Shown: positions 44,154-52,947, numbered from the stretch's first letter. The stretch is DNA of 64,000 bases from JABDJL01 sp963664065 (GCA_963664065.1 OY760942.1:62001-126000); one strand, 5' to 3'. The notes: generated from the letters alone by a model not told the origin. A program made the numbers and translations.

Positions 44154-45056
44154 ATGCATCGATGTATTTACCTGGCGATCCTCCTGGTCACGGCGCCTCT
44201 GGTGCAGGCGGACCTGCTGGTGTTCACCTGTGAACCGGAATGGGAAGCCCTGGCGGTGGAAATAGGCGGCAACCTGGTCAAAACTGACAGCGCCACCCAT
44301 GCCCTGCAGGATCCCCACTACATCCAGGCGCGTCCCAGCTTGATCGCCAAGCTTCGCAAGGCCGACTTGTTGATTTGTTCTGGAGCTGAACTTGAAATCG
44401 GCTGGCTGCCCCAATTGCTGAGCAAGGCCAACAATCCGGACGTGCGACCGGGCAATATTGGCTACTTCGAGGCCAGCAGCTTCGTGCCGCGCCTGGATGT
44501 GCCGGCCAGTGTTGATCGGGCCAAGGGCGATATGCATCCACAGGGCAACCCGCATGTACAGGTCAATCCGCACAATATACTCATCATTACGCAAGCCCTG
44601 ACTGGGAGAATGGCGCAGCTGGATCCGGCCAATGCCGAGGGCTACAGGCAAGGGGCTGCGGATTTCCTTGAACGCTGGCGGGAAGCCATTGTGGCCTGGG
44701 AGGACCGGGCGGGAGTTCTGCGAGGTAAACTCGTCGTTGCGCACCACAAATCGTGGGTCTATTTGCAGGACTGGCTGGGACTGGTGGAGGTGGCGACTTT
44801 GGAACCCGTACCCGGTGTACCGCCCACCGCTAGCCACCTCGGCGAGCTGCTGCGCATGTTTGGCGAGGAAGGTGACGGCGCCGAGTACATCATCCGCGCG
44901 CCCTACCAGAGCGACAAGGCGTCTCTCTGGCTGTCCGAACGCACCGGGATTTCTGCGTTTCTGCTGCCATTGACTGTCGGTGGCAGCGAAGGCGCAACGG
45001 ACCTGTTCAGCCTGTTCGACGATATCCTGGACCGCCTGCTGGAGGTAGAATCATGA
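44154..45056 (+). CDS. ZnuA-like periplasmic metal-binding protein
   Basis: The 300-residue protein from ATG 44154 is a cluster A-I metal-binding component: signal peptide (RCIYLAILLVTAPLVQA), CEPEWEALAVEIGG, the ligand His in ATHALQDPHYIQARPS, the His loop GDMHPQGNPHVQVNP, VVAHHKSWVYL and a final Asp region. These are the three His sites of ZnuA/TroA proteins. It lacks the long His-rich loop of E. coli ZnuA. Zinc is likely, but manganese or another metal is not excluded. Confidence 0.88.
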   Translation: MHRCIYLAILLVTAPLVQADLLVFTCEPEWEALAVEIGGNLVKTDSATHALQDPHYIQARPSLIAKLRKADLLICSGAELEIGWLPQLLSKANNPDVRPGNIGYFEASSFVPRLDVPASVDRAKGDMHPQGNPHVQVNPHNILIITQALTGRMAQLDPANAEGYRQGAADFLERWREAIVAWEDRAGVLRGKLVVAHHKSWVYLQDWLGLVEVATLEPVPGVPPTASHLGELLRMFGEEGDGAEYIIRAPYQSDKASLWLSERTGISAFLLPLTVGGSEGATDLFSLFDDILDRLLEVES

Positions 45057-45823
45057 ACTGGGAATTCGTTGACTGGACGATCATCGGCCCCGCTGTGATG
45101 GCTGGGATGCTGGTGTTGAGCACCCATGTGCCGCTGGGACAGGTGGTGCTCAAGCGCGGCATCATTTTTATCGATCTCGCCATCGCTCAAATTGCGGCGC
45201 TCGGCGTGATTGCTGCGGGTTTCTTCGGTTGGGAGGAAAGTCTATTCGCAGTGCAAGTGGCCGCGGTCAGTGCCGCCCTGCTGGCTGCGGGTTTCCTCAA
45301 CTGGACAGAAAAACACTGGCCCAGGTCCCAGGAAGCCCTGATTGGAACCCTGTTCGTGCTGGCAGCCACCGGGGCCGTTCTGCTGCTGGCTGAAAACCCT
45401 CATGGAGGCGATTACCTGAAGGACCTGCTAGTGGGGCAAATCCTATGGACCACCTGGACCAGCCTGATTCCGATTGCCGTTCTTTACGCTATCTTGCTGA
45501 CAGTCTGGTTCATCAGCCAGGAAAGGATTGGCCGCGCGGGTTTCTACGTGACTTTTGCCTTTGCCATCACGGCTGCGGTACAGGTCGTGGGCGTTTATCT
45601 CGTGTTCGCCAGCCTAATCCTTCCTGCCCTGGCAACGCGCCGCTTGCGCGGTCGGCTCAGGCTGGTTGCGGGTTATGGCATCGGCGCCTTGTCATATTTT
45701 ATGGGAATTGTGTTTTCCGCCCTGGCTGATCTGCCTACCGGGGCCGTTACGGTATGGACCTTGGCGCTGATCTCAGTTCTCTCTGGTTTTGCCATCGGGG
45801 TGCGGGCTAAGCGTGAGGATTAG
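45053..45823 (+). CDS. ZnuB-like metal ABC transporter permease
   Basis: The 256-residue, eight- to nine-helix protein matches ABC-3 permeases (LKRGIIFIDLAIAQIAALGV near residue 30, FVITAA-type helices, VYLVFASLILPALATRRL). Its start overlaps the binding-protein stop as ATGA. No ATPase gene (znuC) is present in the unit, so it must borrow one from elsewhere or the system is incomplete. Confidence 0.9.
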   Translation: MNWEFVDWTIIGPAVMAGMLVLSTHVPLGQVVLKRGIIFIDLAIAQIAALGVIAAGFFGWEESLFAVQVAAVSAALLAAGFLNWTEKHWPRSQEALIGTLFVLAATGAVLLLAENPHGGDYLKDLLVGQILWTTWTSLIPIAVLYAILLTVWFISQERIGRAGFYVTFAFAITAAVQVVGVYLVFASLILPALATRRLRGRLRLVAGYGIGALSYFMGIVFSALADLPTGAVTVWTLALISVLSGFAIGVRAKRED

Positions 45824-45834
45824 GCCCAATTATT

Positions 45835-45869
45835 TAAAAGAACTAGCGAGCTGAAGGTCCGCTTGTGGC
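45835..45869. repeat. Right 35-bp inverted repeat of the zinc unit
   Basis: This is the inverted partner of 42294-42328 (34 of 35 matching). It begins 11 bases after the permease stop and abuts the IS30 element at 45877. Its outer half GGTCCGCTTGTGGC is one arm of the palindrome family; the matching arm (GCCGTTAGCGGAC) lies beyond the IS30 at about 47096. Confidence 0.88.
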
Positions 45870-45876
45870 TGCGATT

Positions 45877-47055
45877 TCAATCGGTCAACGCAACACATTG
45901 GTTAAATCGTTCGGCCGGTGTTTCATAGTCTAATGTCTTTCTCGGTCGTTCGTTGAGTCGTCTGGCCACCGCATTCAACCGGTTCTGGTGAATGTTGGAA
46001 AGGTCCATCCCTTTTGGGAAGTACTGCCTGAGCAAGCCGTTGGTGTTTTCGTTGGAGCCGCGTTGCCAAGGACTCTGTGGATCACAGAAGTAAACCTCGA
46101 TATCAGTGTCTAGGCTGAAGCGTTTGTGATCAGCCATTTCTTTGCCGCGATCCCAGGTGAGTGACTTGTAGAGTTCCCGCGGTAGCTTGTGGGCCTGCCT
46201 GATGAGTGCGTTGATCACCGTCTCGGTGTTTTTGCTCCTTACTCTGGCAAGCATCACGTAGCGAGTAAGACGTTCGACCAGGGTTGCGATCTGGCTGTTG
46301 TTGCTGCCGAACAACAGATCGCCTTCCCAGTGGCCCGGCACGGCACGATCCTCAGCCTCAGCCGGTCGCTCGCGGATCGAGACGGTGCCGGTAATGCGAC
46401 CGTGGTTGGCGGTCTTCTGCGTGTGATGGCGTGAGCGACGCATCGCGCGGGTGCGCCTCAAGTGCTGTAACAGCTCTTTCTTCAAGGCCCCACGCGCTTG
46501 GATAAACAATGTGCGGTAGATAGTCTCGTGTGACACCTGGTAGCCCTCGTCATCCGGATAGGTGCGCTGCAACCAGCCGGCGATCTGCTGTGGCGACCAC
46601 TCGAGTTGCAATTTCTTCGCCACCAGGCGTGCCAGCGCACGGTTCGCTGCCAGTTTACAGGTCTGTGGGCGTCGGGCCCAGGCCGCCTGATCGGCCCGGC
46701 TGGCCCGGTAGCGGCGCCGGCCACCGTTGCGCCGGATCTCCCGACTCACCGTGGATGGTGCGCGTCCCAGTGCGGTGGCGATCGAACGGATCAAGTGACC
46801 GGCGACAACACCACGCGAGATCTCCTCGCGTTCCGCCAGTGTAAGCGCCAGACCTGATCGTCGGCGTGTTGGCGGACGGATGCCACCGGTCCGGGCCAGA
46901 ATGCGTTGTATGGACGGATGGTGACGGTCAAAAAGTCTGGCAATTGTATGTAGGGACTCGCCTTTCGCCCAGCGGTCCCACATCATCGTTTTATCAGCTT
47001 CGGTGTAGTAAGTCCTGTGTCGATATTTCTTCATCTGCAACATCCTCCTCTCCAT
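45877..47055 (-). CDS. IS30-family transposase
   Basis: The 392-residue transposase has two N-terminal helix-turn-helix regions (KTMMWDRWAKGESLHTIARL, then EREEISRGVVAGHLIRSIA and GRAPSTVSREIRRNGG). The DDE core is HWEGDLLFGSNNSQ, SLTWDRGKEM and GSNENTNGLLRQYFPKG. All three acidic residues are present, so it may be active. ATG 47055 is the first start; MKKYRHRTYY seven codons in is an alternative. Confidence 0.94.
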   Translation of the reverse strand: MERRMLQMKKYRHRTYYTEADKTMMWDRWAKGESLHTIARLFDRHHPSIQRILARTGGIRPPTRRRSGLALTLAEREEISRGVVAGHLIRSIATALGRAPSTVSREIRRNGGRRRYRASRADQAAWARRPQTCKLAANRALARLVAKKLQLEWSPQQIAGWLQRTYPDDEGYQVSHETIYRTLFIQARGALKKELLQHLRRTRAMRRSRHHTQKTANHGRITGTVSIRERPAEAEDRAVPGHWEGDLLFGSNNSQIATLVERLTRYVMLARVRSKNTETVINALIRQAHKLPRELYKSLTWDRGKEMADHKRFSLDTDIEVYFCDPQSPWQRGSNENTNGLLRQYFPKGMDLSNIHQNRLNAVARRLNERPRKTLDYETPAERFNQCVALTD

Positions 47056-47088
47056 GATTAGAGATTAGGTGTTGCATCGACCGGTTGA
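45877..47088 (-). mobile_element. IS30-family insertion sequence
   Basis: Inverted ends TCAATCGGTCAACGCAACAC (45877-45896) and, in complement, TCAACCGGTCGATGCAACAC (47069-47088) match at 17 of 20. The transposase stop overlaps the left end. The flanks GTCCGCTTGTGGC and GCCGTTAGCGGAC show that it was inserted into a palindromic repeat. Confidence 0.9.
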
Positions 47089-47141
47089 GGTCACAGCCGT
47101 TAGCGGACGTTAGAACTCATCCAAAACCATCTGCAAAAAGG

Positions 47142-47166
47142 GTCTGCTCTCGGCCAGTAGCAGACG
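47142..47166. repeat. Palindromic repeat, complete copy
   Basis: GTCTGCT and AGCAGAC pair perfectly around the loop CTCGGCCAGT. This belongs to the same family as the repeat at 42048-42077. It lies 5 bases before the 3' end of the minus-strand membrane gene. Confidence 0.8.
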
Positions 47167-47171
47167 TCCAT

Positions 47172-47732
47172 TCATCTAGGAACCCAAAACCGAACTACGG
47201 TCGTTGCAACTAGCGCGACAAGAGTAATTACCGCAACTGCGATTTGTCCTTTTCTGCTTGTGGAAAAGTAACCCCAAACCGGAGCGGTCAATAAGAACAG
47301 ATGACCATAACGGCCGTTATGCCAAATCGGTTCATTCGACAATAAATTTCCATCTACAACGACTGCAACTACAGCAAGGAAATACGTAGCGAAAAAGGGA
47401 CGTTTCACGCGTAGGAAATGAGCCTCAATATTTGTTGCTTCATGCTCAAAATGCACTGGTGTCAACAGCGAACAAACAAAAAATAGTAAGGTTGGAGCGA
47501 TAAGAAGATAGGCATACTGAGGGAAGGTCCAATCAACTGTGCGGAACTCCCAGGTTGCCCACCAAATGAGAAAGATAAAAAGAAATAGATTGAAAATCCA
47601 AATCTTCTGCGGCAAGTAGCCATTGATAGTAGACGTTGATTGAGCCATGCGGCTAACACCGGCTAGAACCTGGGCGACGGCAAGCGCAAAAATAACGGAC
47701 GTTAAAATGAGAATGTATTCAAATAAGTCCAA
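47172..47732 (-). CDS. Membrane protein of unknown function in the island
   Basis: The 186-residue protein from TTG 47732 has five or six hydrophobic helices, beginning LFEYILILTSVIFALAVAQVL, and aromatic-rich loops (WATWEFRTVDWTFPQYAYLL). It is lone, flanked by palindromic repeats, and looks AT-richer than the chromosomal genes around the island by eye. I do not recognise it; it is probably acquired cargo. Confidence 0.75.
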   Translation of the reverse strand: MDLFEYILILTSVIFALAVAQVLAGVSRMAQSTSTINGYLPQKIWIFNLFLFIFLIWWATWEFRTVDWTFPQYAYLLIAPTLLFFVCSLLTPVHFEHEATNIEAHFLRVKRPFFATYFLAVVAVVVDGNLLSNEPIWHNGRYGHLFLLTAPVWGYFSTSRKGQIAVAVITLVALVATTVVRFWVPR

Positions 47733-47867
47733 TCTTCAATCCTGATGAGTGTATTCGACTTGGGGAACTAGCGTCCGCTTCGGGTCATTTGTTGATTGTT
47801 ATTACTCTACCATCAGAAGGTTGGCTTTCGGCCAATACCGGACATTCAGTAAATCAACGCGGGAAGC

Positions 47868-47953
47868 TCAATCTGCAATCTTCGCCTGCGCGATGAACAC
47901 CTGGTATGCGGGCACATCACCGAAGAGATACTGGTAGTAAGGATGCACTGCCG
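47868..47953 (-). pseudogene. C-terminal gene fragment cut by IS3 copy 2
   Basis: On the minus strand the 28 codons up to a TGA at 47868-47870 read LTAVHPYYQYLFGDVPAYQV and on to FIAQAKIAD. The sequence is protein-like (aromatic-rich, no stop) and begins exactly at the IS border. The remainder of the gene is not in the window, and I cannot name its family. Confidence 0.5.
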
Positions 47954-48017
47954 TGAGGTGGTCCAATAGATTGTACAACCCAGTTAAGAGATAATTTATT
48001 TAACTGGGAGAAGTAAA

Positions 48018-48311
48018 TTGAGTAGCAGAAAAAAGTATTCAAAGGAGTTCAAACTGGATGCAGTCAGTTTGGTACTCGATCAAGGTTATAGCCGTGCAGA
48101 AGCGGCCAGAAGCCTTGGGCTTAATAGCAATATGCTTGGTCGGTGGGTTTCAGAACAGCAGTCCGATGGCGGTCAGGCTTTCCGCGGGAACGGCAAACTA
48201 ACACCGGAACAGGAGGAAATCCGGAAGTTAAGATCGCAGGTCAAAAACCTGAGAATGGAGAAAGAAATCCTAAAAAAAGCGACGGTCTTCTTTGCCAAAG
48301 AAATGAAATGA
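48018..48311 (+). CDS. IS3 OrfA, copy 2
   Basis: This is the same as copy 1 except Gln for Arg in VSEQQSDGGQ. The seven-A slippery run lies at 48272-48278. The product is the DNA-binding part of the transposase. Confidence 0.92.
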   Translation: MSSRKKYSKEFKLDAVSLVLDQGYSRAEAARSLGLNSNMLGRWVSEQQSDGGQAFRGNGKLTPEQEEIRKLRSQVKNLRMEKEILKKATVFFAKEMK

Positions 48312-49186
48312 GATATTTGTTTGTCACCCAACATAAGAAGACCTGGCCAATCGACCTGATGTGTCGAGTACTGGGCGTCAGCCGACAGGGTTATTACCAC
48401 TATCGGCGAAATACAGAAGCCAGACTGGCTGATCCAGAGCACCAGGAGATGCTGGACTGGATGAAGGATATAGCCATTGCCAGCAAGTACACCTATGGCC
48501 GGCGGCGCATGAAAAGAGCAATGAATGCATTGGGTTTTCCGATCAGCAGAACGAAGACTGTGAAGCTGATGAAAGAAGCGGGTATTCAAGTTCGGCATAA
48601 GAAGAAATTCAAAGTGACCACCAACAGCAATCACAAATTGCCGTTATTTGAGAATTTGTTGGAACGACAATTTGATGTTGAGCAACCCAACCAGGTATTT
48701 GCTTCAGACATCAGCTATGTCTGGACCCGGGAAGGCTGGCTGTACCTGGCTGTGGTTATTGATTTATATTCCAGAAAAGTTGTTGGCTGGAGTATGAGCA
48801 GCCAAATGACAGCACAGCTGGTGTGTGATGCTTTGACGATGGCGATCTGGTTGCGTAGGCCAACGGCGGGGTTGATCCATCATTCTGACCGCGGATCGCA
48901 GTATGCCAGTAAGGCTTTCAGGAAATTATTGAAAGCACATGGCTTCAAAGGCAGCATGAGCCGAAAAGGTGATTGCTGGGACAACGCCGTTGTGGAGAGC
49001 TTCTTCGGCAGCTTGAAACAAGAACGGGTGCATTGGTGGCACTACCAGACTCGATATGAAGCACAGCAGGATATTCTGGATTACATATCGATGTTTTATA
49101 ACAGTTACAGACTGCATTCGTACCTCGATTACAGAAGCCCGAATCAGTATGAAATGGAAATGACGGAATTAAGAAAAGCTGCTTAA
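48308..49186 (+). CDS. IS3 OrfB transposase, copy 2
   Basis: This is the same as copy 1 except Trp for Arg in the segment VHWWHYQTRYEA. The catalytic residues in VFASDISYVW, HHSDRGSQYAS and VVESFFGSLKQE are intact. Confidence 0.93.
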   Translation: MRYLFVTQHKKTWPIDLMCRVLGVSRQGYYHYRRNTEARLADPEHQEMLDWMKDIAIASKYTYGRRRMKRAMNALGFPISRTKTVKLMKEAGIQVRHKKKFKVTTNSNHKLPLFENLLERQFDVEQPNQVFASDISYVWTREGWLYLAVVIDLYSRKVVGWSMSSQMTAQLVCDALTMAIWLRRPTAGLIHHSDRGSQYASKAFRKLLKAHGFKGSMSRKGDCWDNAVVESFFGSLKQERVHWWHYQTRYEAQQDILDYISMFYNSYRLHSYLDYRSPNQYEMEMTELRKAA

Positions 49187-49217
49187 CTGGGTTGTATCAA
49201 ATAGGTTGACCACGTCA

Positions 49218-49771
49218 ATGTGCCACTATCACAGCCGCTGCATTGTATCGAAGGGCATGTTCCGCTACCACGCGTGGATAGACGCAGGCGCCATCTATTG
49301 ACCCCTGAAACAATTCTTCGTGACAAATTACACGATGCCGGGTATCAAGAAACATGCATTGGAATATTCCCCGGCGCCGGCCCTGCAGGCTGCGCTGCAG
49401 GTAATCCAGGGTGTCTTCAGGACTGGTAAGGGCTGTACCGCGTGGCAGGCTAGCACGTAAAGCGCGGGTGAAAATTTCGCCGCAAATCTGCAGTGTTTTC
49501 AGTAGGCGGCATTCTGACCGGGAATGACCCGGTTGGTGTTCCTGGTATCCACCACTTTCAACCAGTGTGATCAACTCACGCAGTCCTCCGTACCTGGTAA
49601 GCATTCACTCGCCCTGGAATCAGCCTGGTCAGATGACAGCCTGAGGGCAAATAACGAGGCCAGCAAATCATGATCTGAAAGGCTGCCGGCATCGAAGGGA
49701 ACTTTATTGCACCGCGTATTGCAGGAATCTTCAACTGGCGGGGGCTTGGGAACTGTGGCGACCTGGTTCAT
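49218..49771 (-). pseudogene. radC: radC remnant: frameshift plus IS truncation
   Basis: RadC family proteins have a JAB/MPN metalloprotease-like domain of unclear role. The N-terminus (ATG 49771; LSDHDLLASLFALRLSSD) shifts frame near 49610: it reads SRASE then CLPGTEDCVS and stops, while the next frame resumes with MLTRYGGLRELI. Restoring one A in GAATG would rejoin them. The gene then runs to GACVYPRVVAEHALRYNAAAVIVAH, just before the metal motif HNHPSG, where the IS end supplies TGA. The catalytic end is lost. radC next to dut is its usual location. Confidence 0.85.
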
Positions 49772-50014
49772 GATTTCACTATGACTTCAGCGCGGGTTTT
49801 CCGGTAGTGAAATATGACCATGGTCTTTGTAGGCTGATTGCTTTGCAGATTTCGTAGCCATGCCTTGTTATTATGTATTTTCGCGTGGAATCGGGCTGCC
49901 CGGGAATTCACAAACTAATTAAAGAAATTCTTTTTAAACCAGGTAAAGGATGACCGAATCCAGGTGGTCAAAACACTGCACAAGCTGGTACAAAAATCTG
50001 AGGAAAGTCAGGGC

Positions 50015-50470
50015 GTGAATTCGATTCAAATTAAGATACTGGATCAACGTCTTGGCAACGAAATCCCTCTCCCTGAATATGCCACAAACGGCTCCGCGGG
50101 CATGGATTTGCGGGCGTGCGTTCACAGGGCCCTGGTTGTACAGCCTGGCGAAACCGTGCTGATTCCTACAGGGTTTGCAATGTACATTGATGACCCTGGG
50201 CTGGCTGCAGTCATACTTCCCCGGTCTGGACTGGGCCATAAACATGGAATCGTGCTGGGGAACCTGGTTGGGCTGATCGACAGTGATTACCAGGGGCAGG
50301 TATATGTATCCTGTTGGAATCGTTCAGGTTCGCCTTACACAATTGAAGCCGGAACGCGTATTGCACAACTGGTTTTTGTGCCGGTCCAGACAACAAAGTG
50401 GGAGGTGGTTAAAGGTTTTGAAACCAGTGACCGTGGCTCAGGCGGATTCGGGCACACAGGACAATCATGA
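50015..50470 (+). CDS. dut: dUTP pyrophosphatase
   Basis: Dut hydrolyses dUTP to dUMP. From GTG 50015 (AGGAAAG upstream) the product is 151 residues, the common length. All five motifs are visible: SAGMDLRA, PRSGLGHKHGIVLGN, GLIDSDYQGQ, EAGTRIAQLV and the C-terminal RGSGGFGHTG. A GTG at 49964 would add 17 atypical residues. It overlaps algC by ATGA. The coaBC gene usually found between radC and dut is absent here. Confidence 0.95.
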   Translation: MNSIQIKILDQRLGNEIPLPEYATNGSAGMDLRACVHRALVVQPGETVLIPTGFAMYIDDPGLAAVILPRSGLGHKHGIVLGNLVGLIDSDYQGQVYVSCWNRSGSPYTIEAGTRIAQLVFVPVQTTKWEVVKGFETSDRGSGGFGHTGQS

Positions 50471-52896
50471 AACTCAGGTTGAATCTCAAAGGTCTGCGCA
50501 ATCTGCATATACCTGCTTTCTTAAGAAACCCTTTTATTTATATGGCTTTGGGCCTTGCACTCATGTTAATGATGACAATTCTGCTGTTTTCCGGCTCATC
50601 AGGCGAGAGAACCGGCGTAAAGGCAATGGAGCAGGCTGAACGAGCGGCCGCACAGCTTCGGGGTGCAGTGCAGTCATTTCAACTTCTGTTAAAAGATCCG
50701 CAAGTTACGAGCCTGGCCGATATGGCGCTGAAAGATGCCACAGCCAGCGGGGGATTAAGCCAGTATCTCGCAGGCCGGATAAGCGAATTTAAGAGTATTC
50801 GGCTGTATGAACCTGCCGCCTACTTGCAGGAAATCGACGAACTGGGTGAAAACGCATGGATTGCCATCGATATGATTCTGACTGCCCGGGAAAGTGGCCG
50901 GGCACCGGTGCAGATTATCAATAGCGAAGGAGAAGCCATAGTCGCAGGGATGGTAGCGATTGGTGAATCCGGAAATCTGAGCGGTTACCTGATGGTAATG
51001 GCGGAAAAGGGATTAGTCCTGTCCGGCTTCAATATGACTATGCCACTGGGGGGTTATATCGCCCTGGAGCAAGATCACGGGCGGTTTGTTGCTGACATCA
51101 TCAGTTCCTATGGTGACGCTTCATCAGTTTCGGGAGGTGTCAGAAAAATTCCGGTTTCGGGCTCGTTATTCAAAGTGTTGGTCCCCCAGGTTGCAACTGA
51201 ATCTTCATTTGGCGGTTTTCAACGTTTGACGATATTCCTGCTCGGCGCCATTCTGCTTGCTTTTGGTGTGATAATGCGGCAGCGCGGCTTACATCCAGTA
51301 GTTGAACTTACAGAAGATCCGGTGCAATTAAAAAGTGTGGAACTTGCACCAGAGGAAACCATGGAGCCGGAAGATTCCGGTATCAGCGTTGAAGCCGGGT
51401 TTGAGGAAAAAACAAAAGCGCCGGATGCGGTATCTGAGCCAGAATTGCCGCCAGTTTCATTGCCCGACCTGTCGTTTGACGTAGCAGCGCGGAGACGCGA
51501 GTTACGACCGCAAGCGGTTCCTGTTGAGCTGAAACCGGAAATATTTCGTGCCTATGACATTCGCGGCATTGTCGGCAAAACATTGGATAGCGGTGTCGCT
51601 CGACAGGTAGGTCAGGCCATTGGTTCACTCGCACAGGAAGAAGAAGCCACGCCGGTCGTGGTTGGCCGCGATGGGCGGCATTCTGGGCCGGAATTGGTCA
51701 AAGGCATGATCGAGGGTATTTCATCCACTGGTTGTGATGTCGTGGATATAGGCGCAGTACCCACCGGCGTTTTGTATTACGCGGCTTACGAATTCGGTAG
51801 CGGCTCAGGTGTGATGGTGACAGGTAGCCATAATCCGCCGGATTACAACGGATTCAAAGTCATGATGGGTGGCAATACCCTGGCCGGTGACAGAATTTTT
51901 GCACTTTATGATCGCCTGGAAGCTGGCGGCTTACGGATAGGAAAAGGACAGGTCAGCAGCAAAAATATGCTGGATGCCTACCAAGAAAGAATCGCAGGCG
52001 ACATACAGTTGCAAAGGTCACTCAAGATCGTGGTGGATTGCGGCAATGGAATTGGGGGTATCAATGCAGCAGACGTATTGCGTTCTATCGGTGCAGAGGT
52101 GCTGCTCATGTTTGACGAGGTTGATGGCTCCTTCCCGAATCATCACCCGGATCCAAGTAATCCCGAAAACCTCAAAGACCTGATTGATACCGTAAAGCTG
52201 ATGGAAGCAGACCTGGGCGTGGCTTTCGACGGAGACGCGGACCGCCTGGGTGTAGTCACTCCATTCGGTGAAATCATATTTTCGGACCGGATCATGATGT
52301 TGTTCATTCGGGAGATATTGGGGCGAAACCCCGGTGCGAAGATAATTTATGACGTCAAGTGCACCGGAAAGCTGGATGCGATTATCCGGGACGCTGGTGG
52401 CGAGCCGGAAATGTACAAAACCGGCCATTCCCTGATCAAGAACAGGATGAAAGAGGTTGATGCGCCTTTTGCCGCGGAAATGAGTGGGCACTTCTTTTTT
52501 ACCGACCGGTGGTATGGCTTCGACTGCGGCATCTACTCGGCTGCACGCCTGCTGGAAATTTTGGCCAAGGACGAGCGCAGCCCGGAGCAGGTGTTAAGCA
52601 GTTTGCCCAACGACATAAGCACGCCTGAACTCAAGGTTGAAATGAAGGAAGGGGAGAATCACGCCTTCATTGAATCCTTTATAGAAAACGCCCGGTTTGT
52701 CGACGCGCGTGTAAGTACGATTGATGGTTTGAGGGCTGATTATGAATATGGCTGGGGCCTGGTCAGGGCATCCAATACGACACCGATACTCGTAGTCCGG
52801 TTTGAGGCTGACAGCAAGGAGTCACTGGAAATCATCAAGGAAGCATTCCGAATGCAGATGATGCCGCTGAAACCCGACCTGGTGTTGCCTTTCTAG
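50467..52896 (+). CDS. algC: Phosphomannomutase/phosphoglucomutase with membrane-anchored N-terminal domain
   Basis: AlgC interconverts hexose 1- and 6-phosphates for LPS and exopolysaccharide precursors. The C-terminal half (from about residue 355: FRAYDIRGIVGKTLDSGVA) is a complete enzyme with phosphoserine loop VTGSHNPPDYNGFK (Ser near 454), metal loop FDGDADRLG and EMSGHFFF. The N-terminal 350 residues add a membrane helix (IYMALGLALMLMMTILLF), an extracytoplasmic domain of about 200 residues, a second helix (IFLLGAILLAFGVIM) and an acidic linker. Such long AlgC forms occur in several gammaproteobacteria; the extra domain's role is unclear. Confidence 0.93.
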   Translation: MKLRLNLKGLRNLHIPAFLRNPFIYMALGLALMLMMTILLFSGSSGERTGVKAMEQAERAAAQLRGAVQSFQLLLKDPQVTSLADMALKDATASGGLSQYLAGRISEFKSIRLYEPAAYLQEIDELGENAWIAIDMILTARESGRAPVQIINSEGEAIVAGMVAIGESGNLSGYLMVMAEKGLVLSGFNMTMPLGGYIALEQDHGRFVADIISSYGDASSVSGGVRKIPVSGSLFKVLVPQVATESSFGGFQRLTIFLLGAILLAFGVIMRQRGLHPVVELTEDPVQLKSVELAPEETMEPEDSGISVEAGFEEKTKAPDAVSEPELPPVSLPDLSFDVAARRRELRPQAVPVELKPEIFRAYDIRGIVGKTLDSGVARQVGQAIGSLAQEEEATPVVVGRDGRHSGPELVKGMIEGISSTGCDVVDIGAVPTGVLYYAAYEFGSGSGVMVTGSHNPPDYNGFKVMMGGNTLAGDRIFALYDRLEAGGLRIGKGQVSSKNMLDAYQERIAGDIQLQRSLKIVVDCGNGIGGINAADVLRSIGAEVLLMFDEVDGSFPNHHPDPSNPENLKDLIDTVKLMEADLGVAFDGDADRLGVVTPFGEIIFSDRIMMLFIREILGRNPGAKIIYDVKCTGKLDAIIRDAGGEPEMYKTGHSLIKNRMKEVDAPFAAEMSGHFFFTDRWYGFDCGIYSAARLLEILAKDERSPEQVLSSLPNDISTPELKVEMKEGENHAFIESFIENARFVDARVSTIDGLRADYEYGWGLVRASNTTPILVVRFEADSKESLEIIKEAFRMQMMPLKPDLVLPF

Positions 52897-52947
52897 GGCC
52901 GGCAACGCAGTGATCTGGCAAGTGTTAACAGGCCCTAGGCGGGGCGC

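Larger units (their letters stand above)
47954..49217 (+). mobile_element. IS3-family insertion sequence, copy 2
   Basis: It has the same orientation as copy 1, with inverted ends TGAGGTGGTCC and, in complement, TGACGTGGTCAAC. It lies between an unidentified gene fragment on the left and radC on the right. The TGA at its right end serves as stop codon for the truncated radC frame. Recombination between the two direct copies could delete the 6.9 kb between them. Confidence 0.9.

Noticed and set aside
44109..44837. Open frame antisense to the ZnuA-like gene
   Set aside because: Shadow frame; the plus-strand gene has the family's metal ligands.
49200..49960. Right attachment site of the tRNA-Phe island
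   Set aside because: I looked for a repeat of the tRNA 3' end and found none; the right end may have been deleted.
49948..50017. Short frame before dut as a remnant of coaBC
   Set aside because: The 22-codon frame shows no resemblance to the CoaBC C-terminus that I can recognise.
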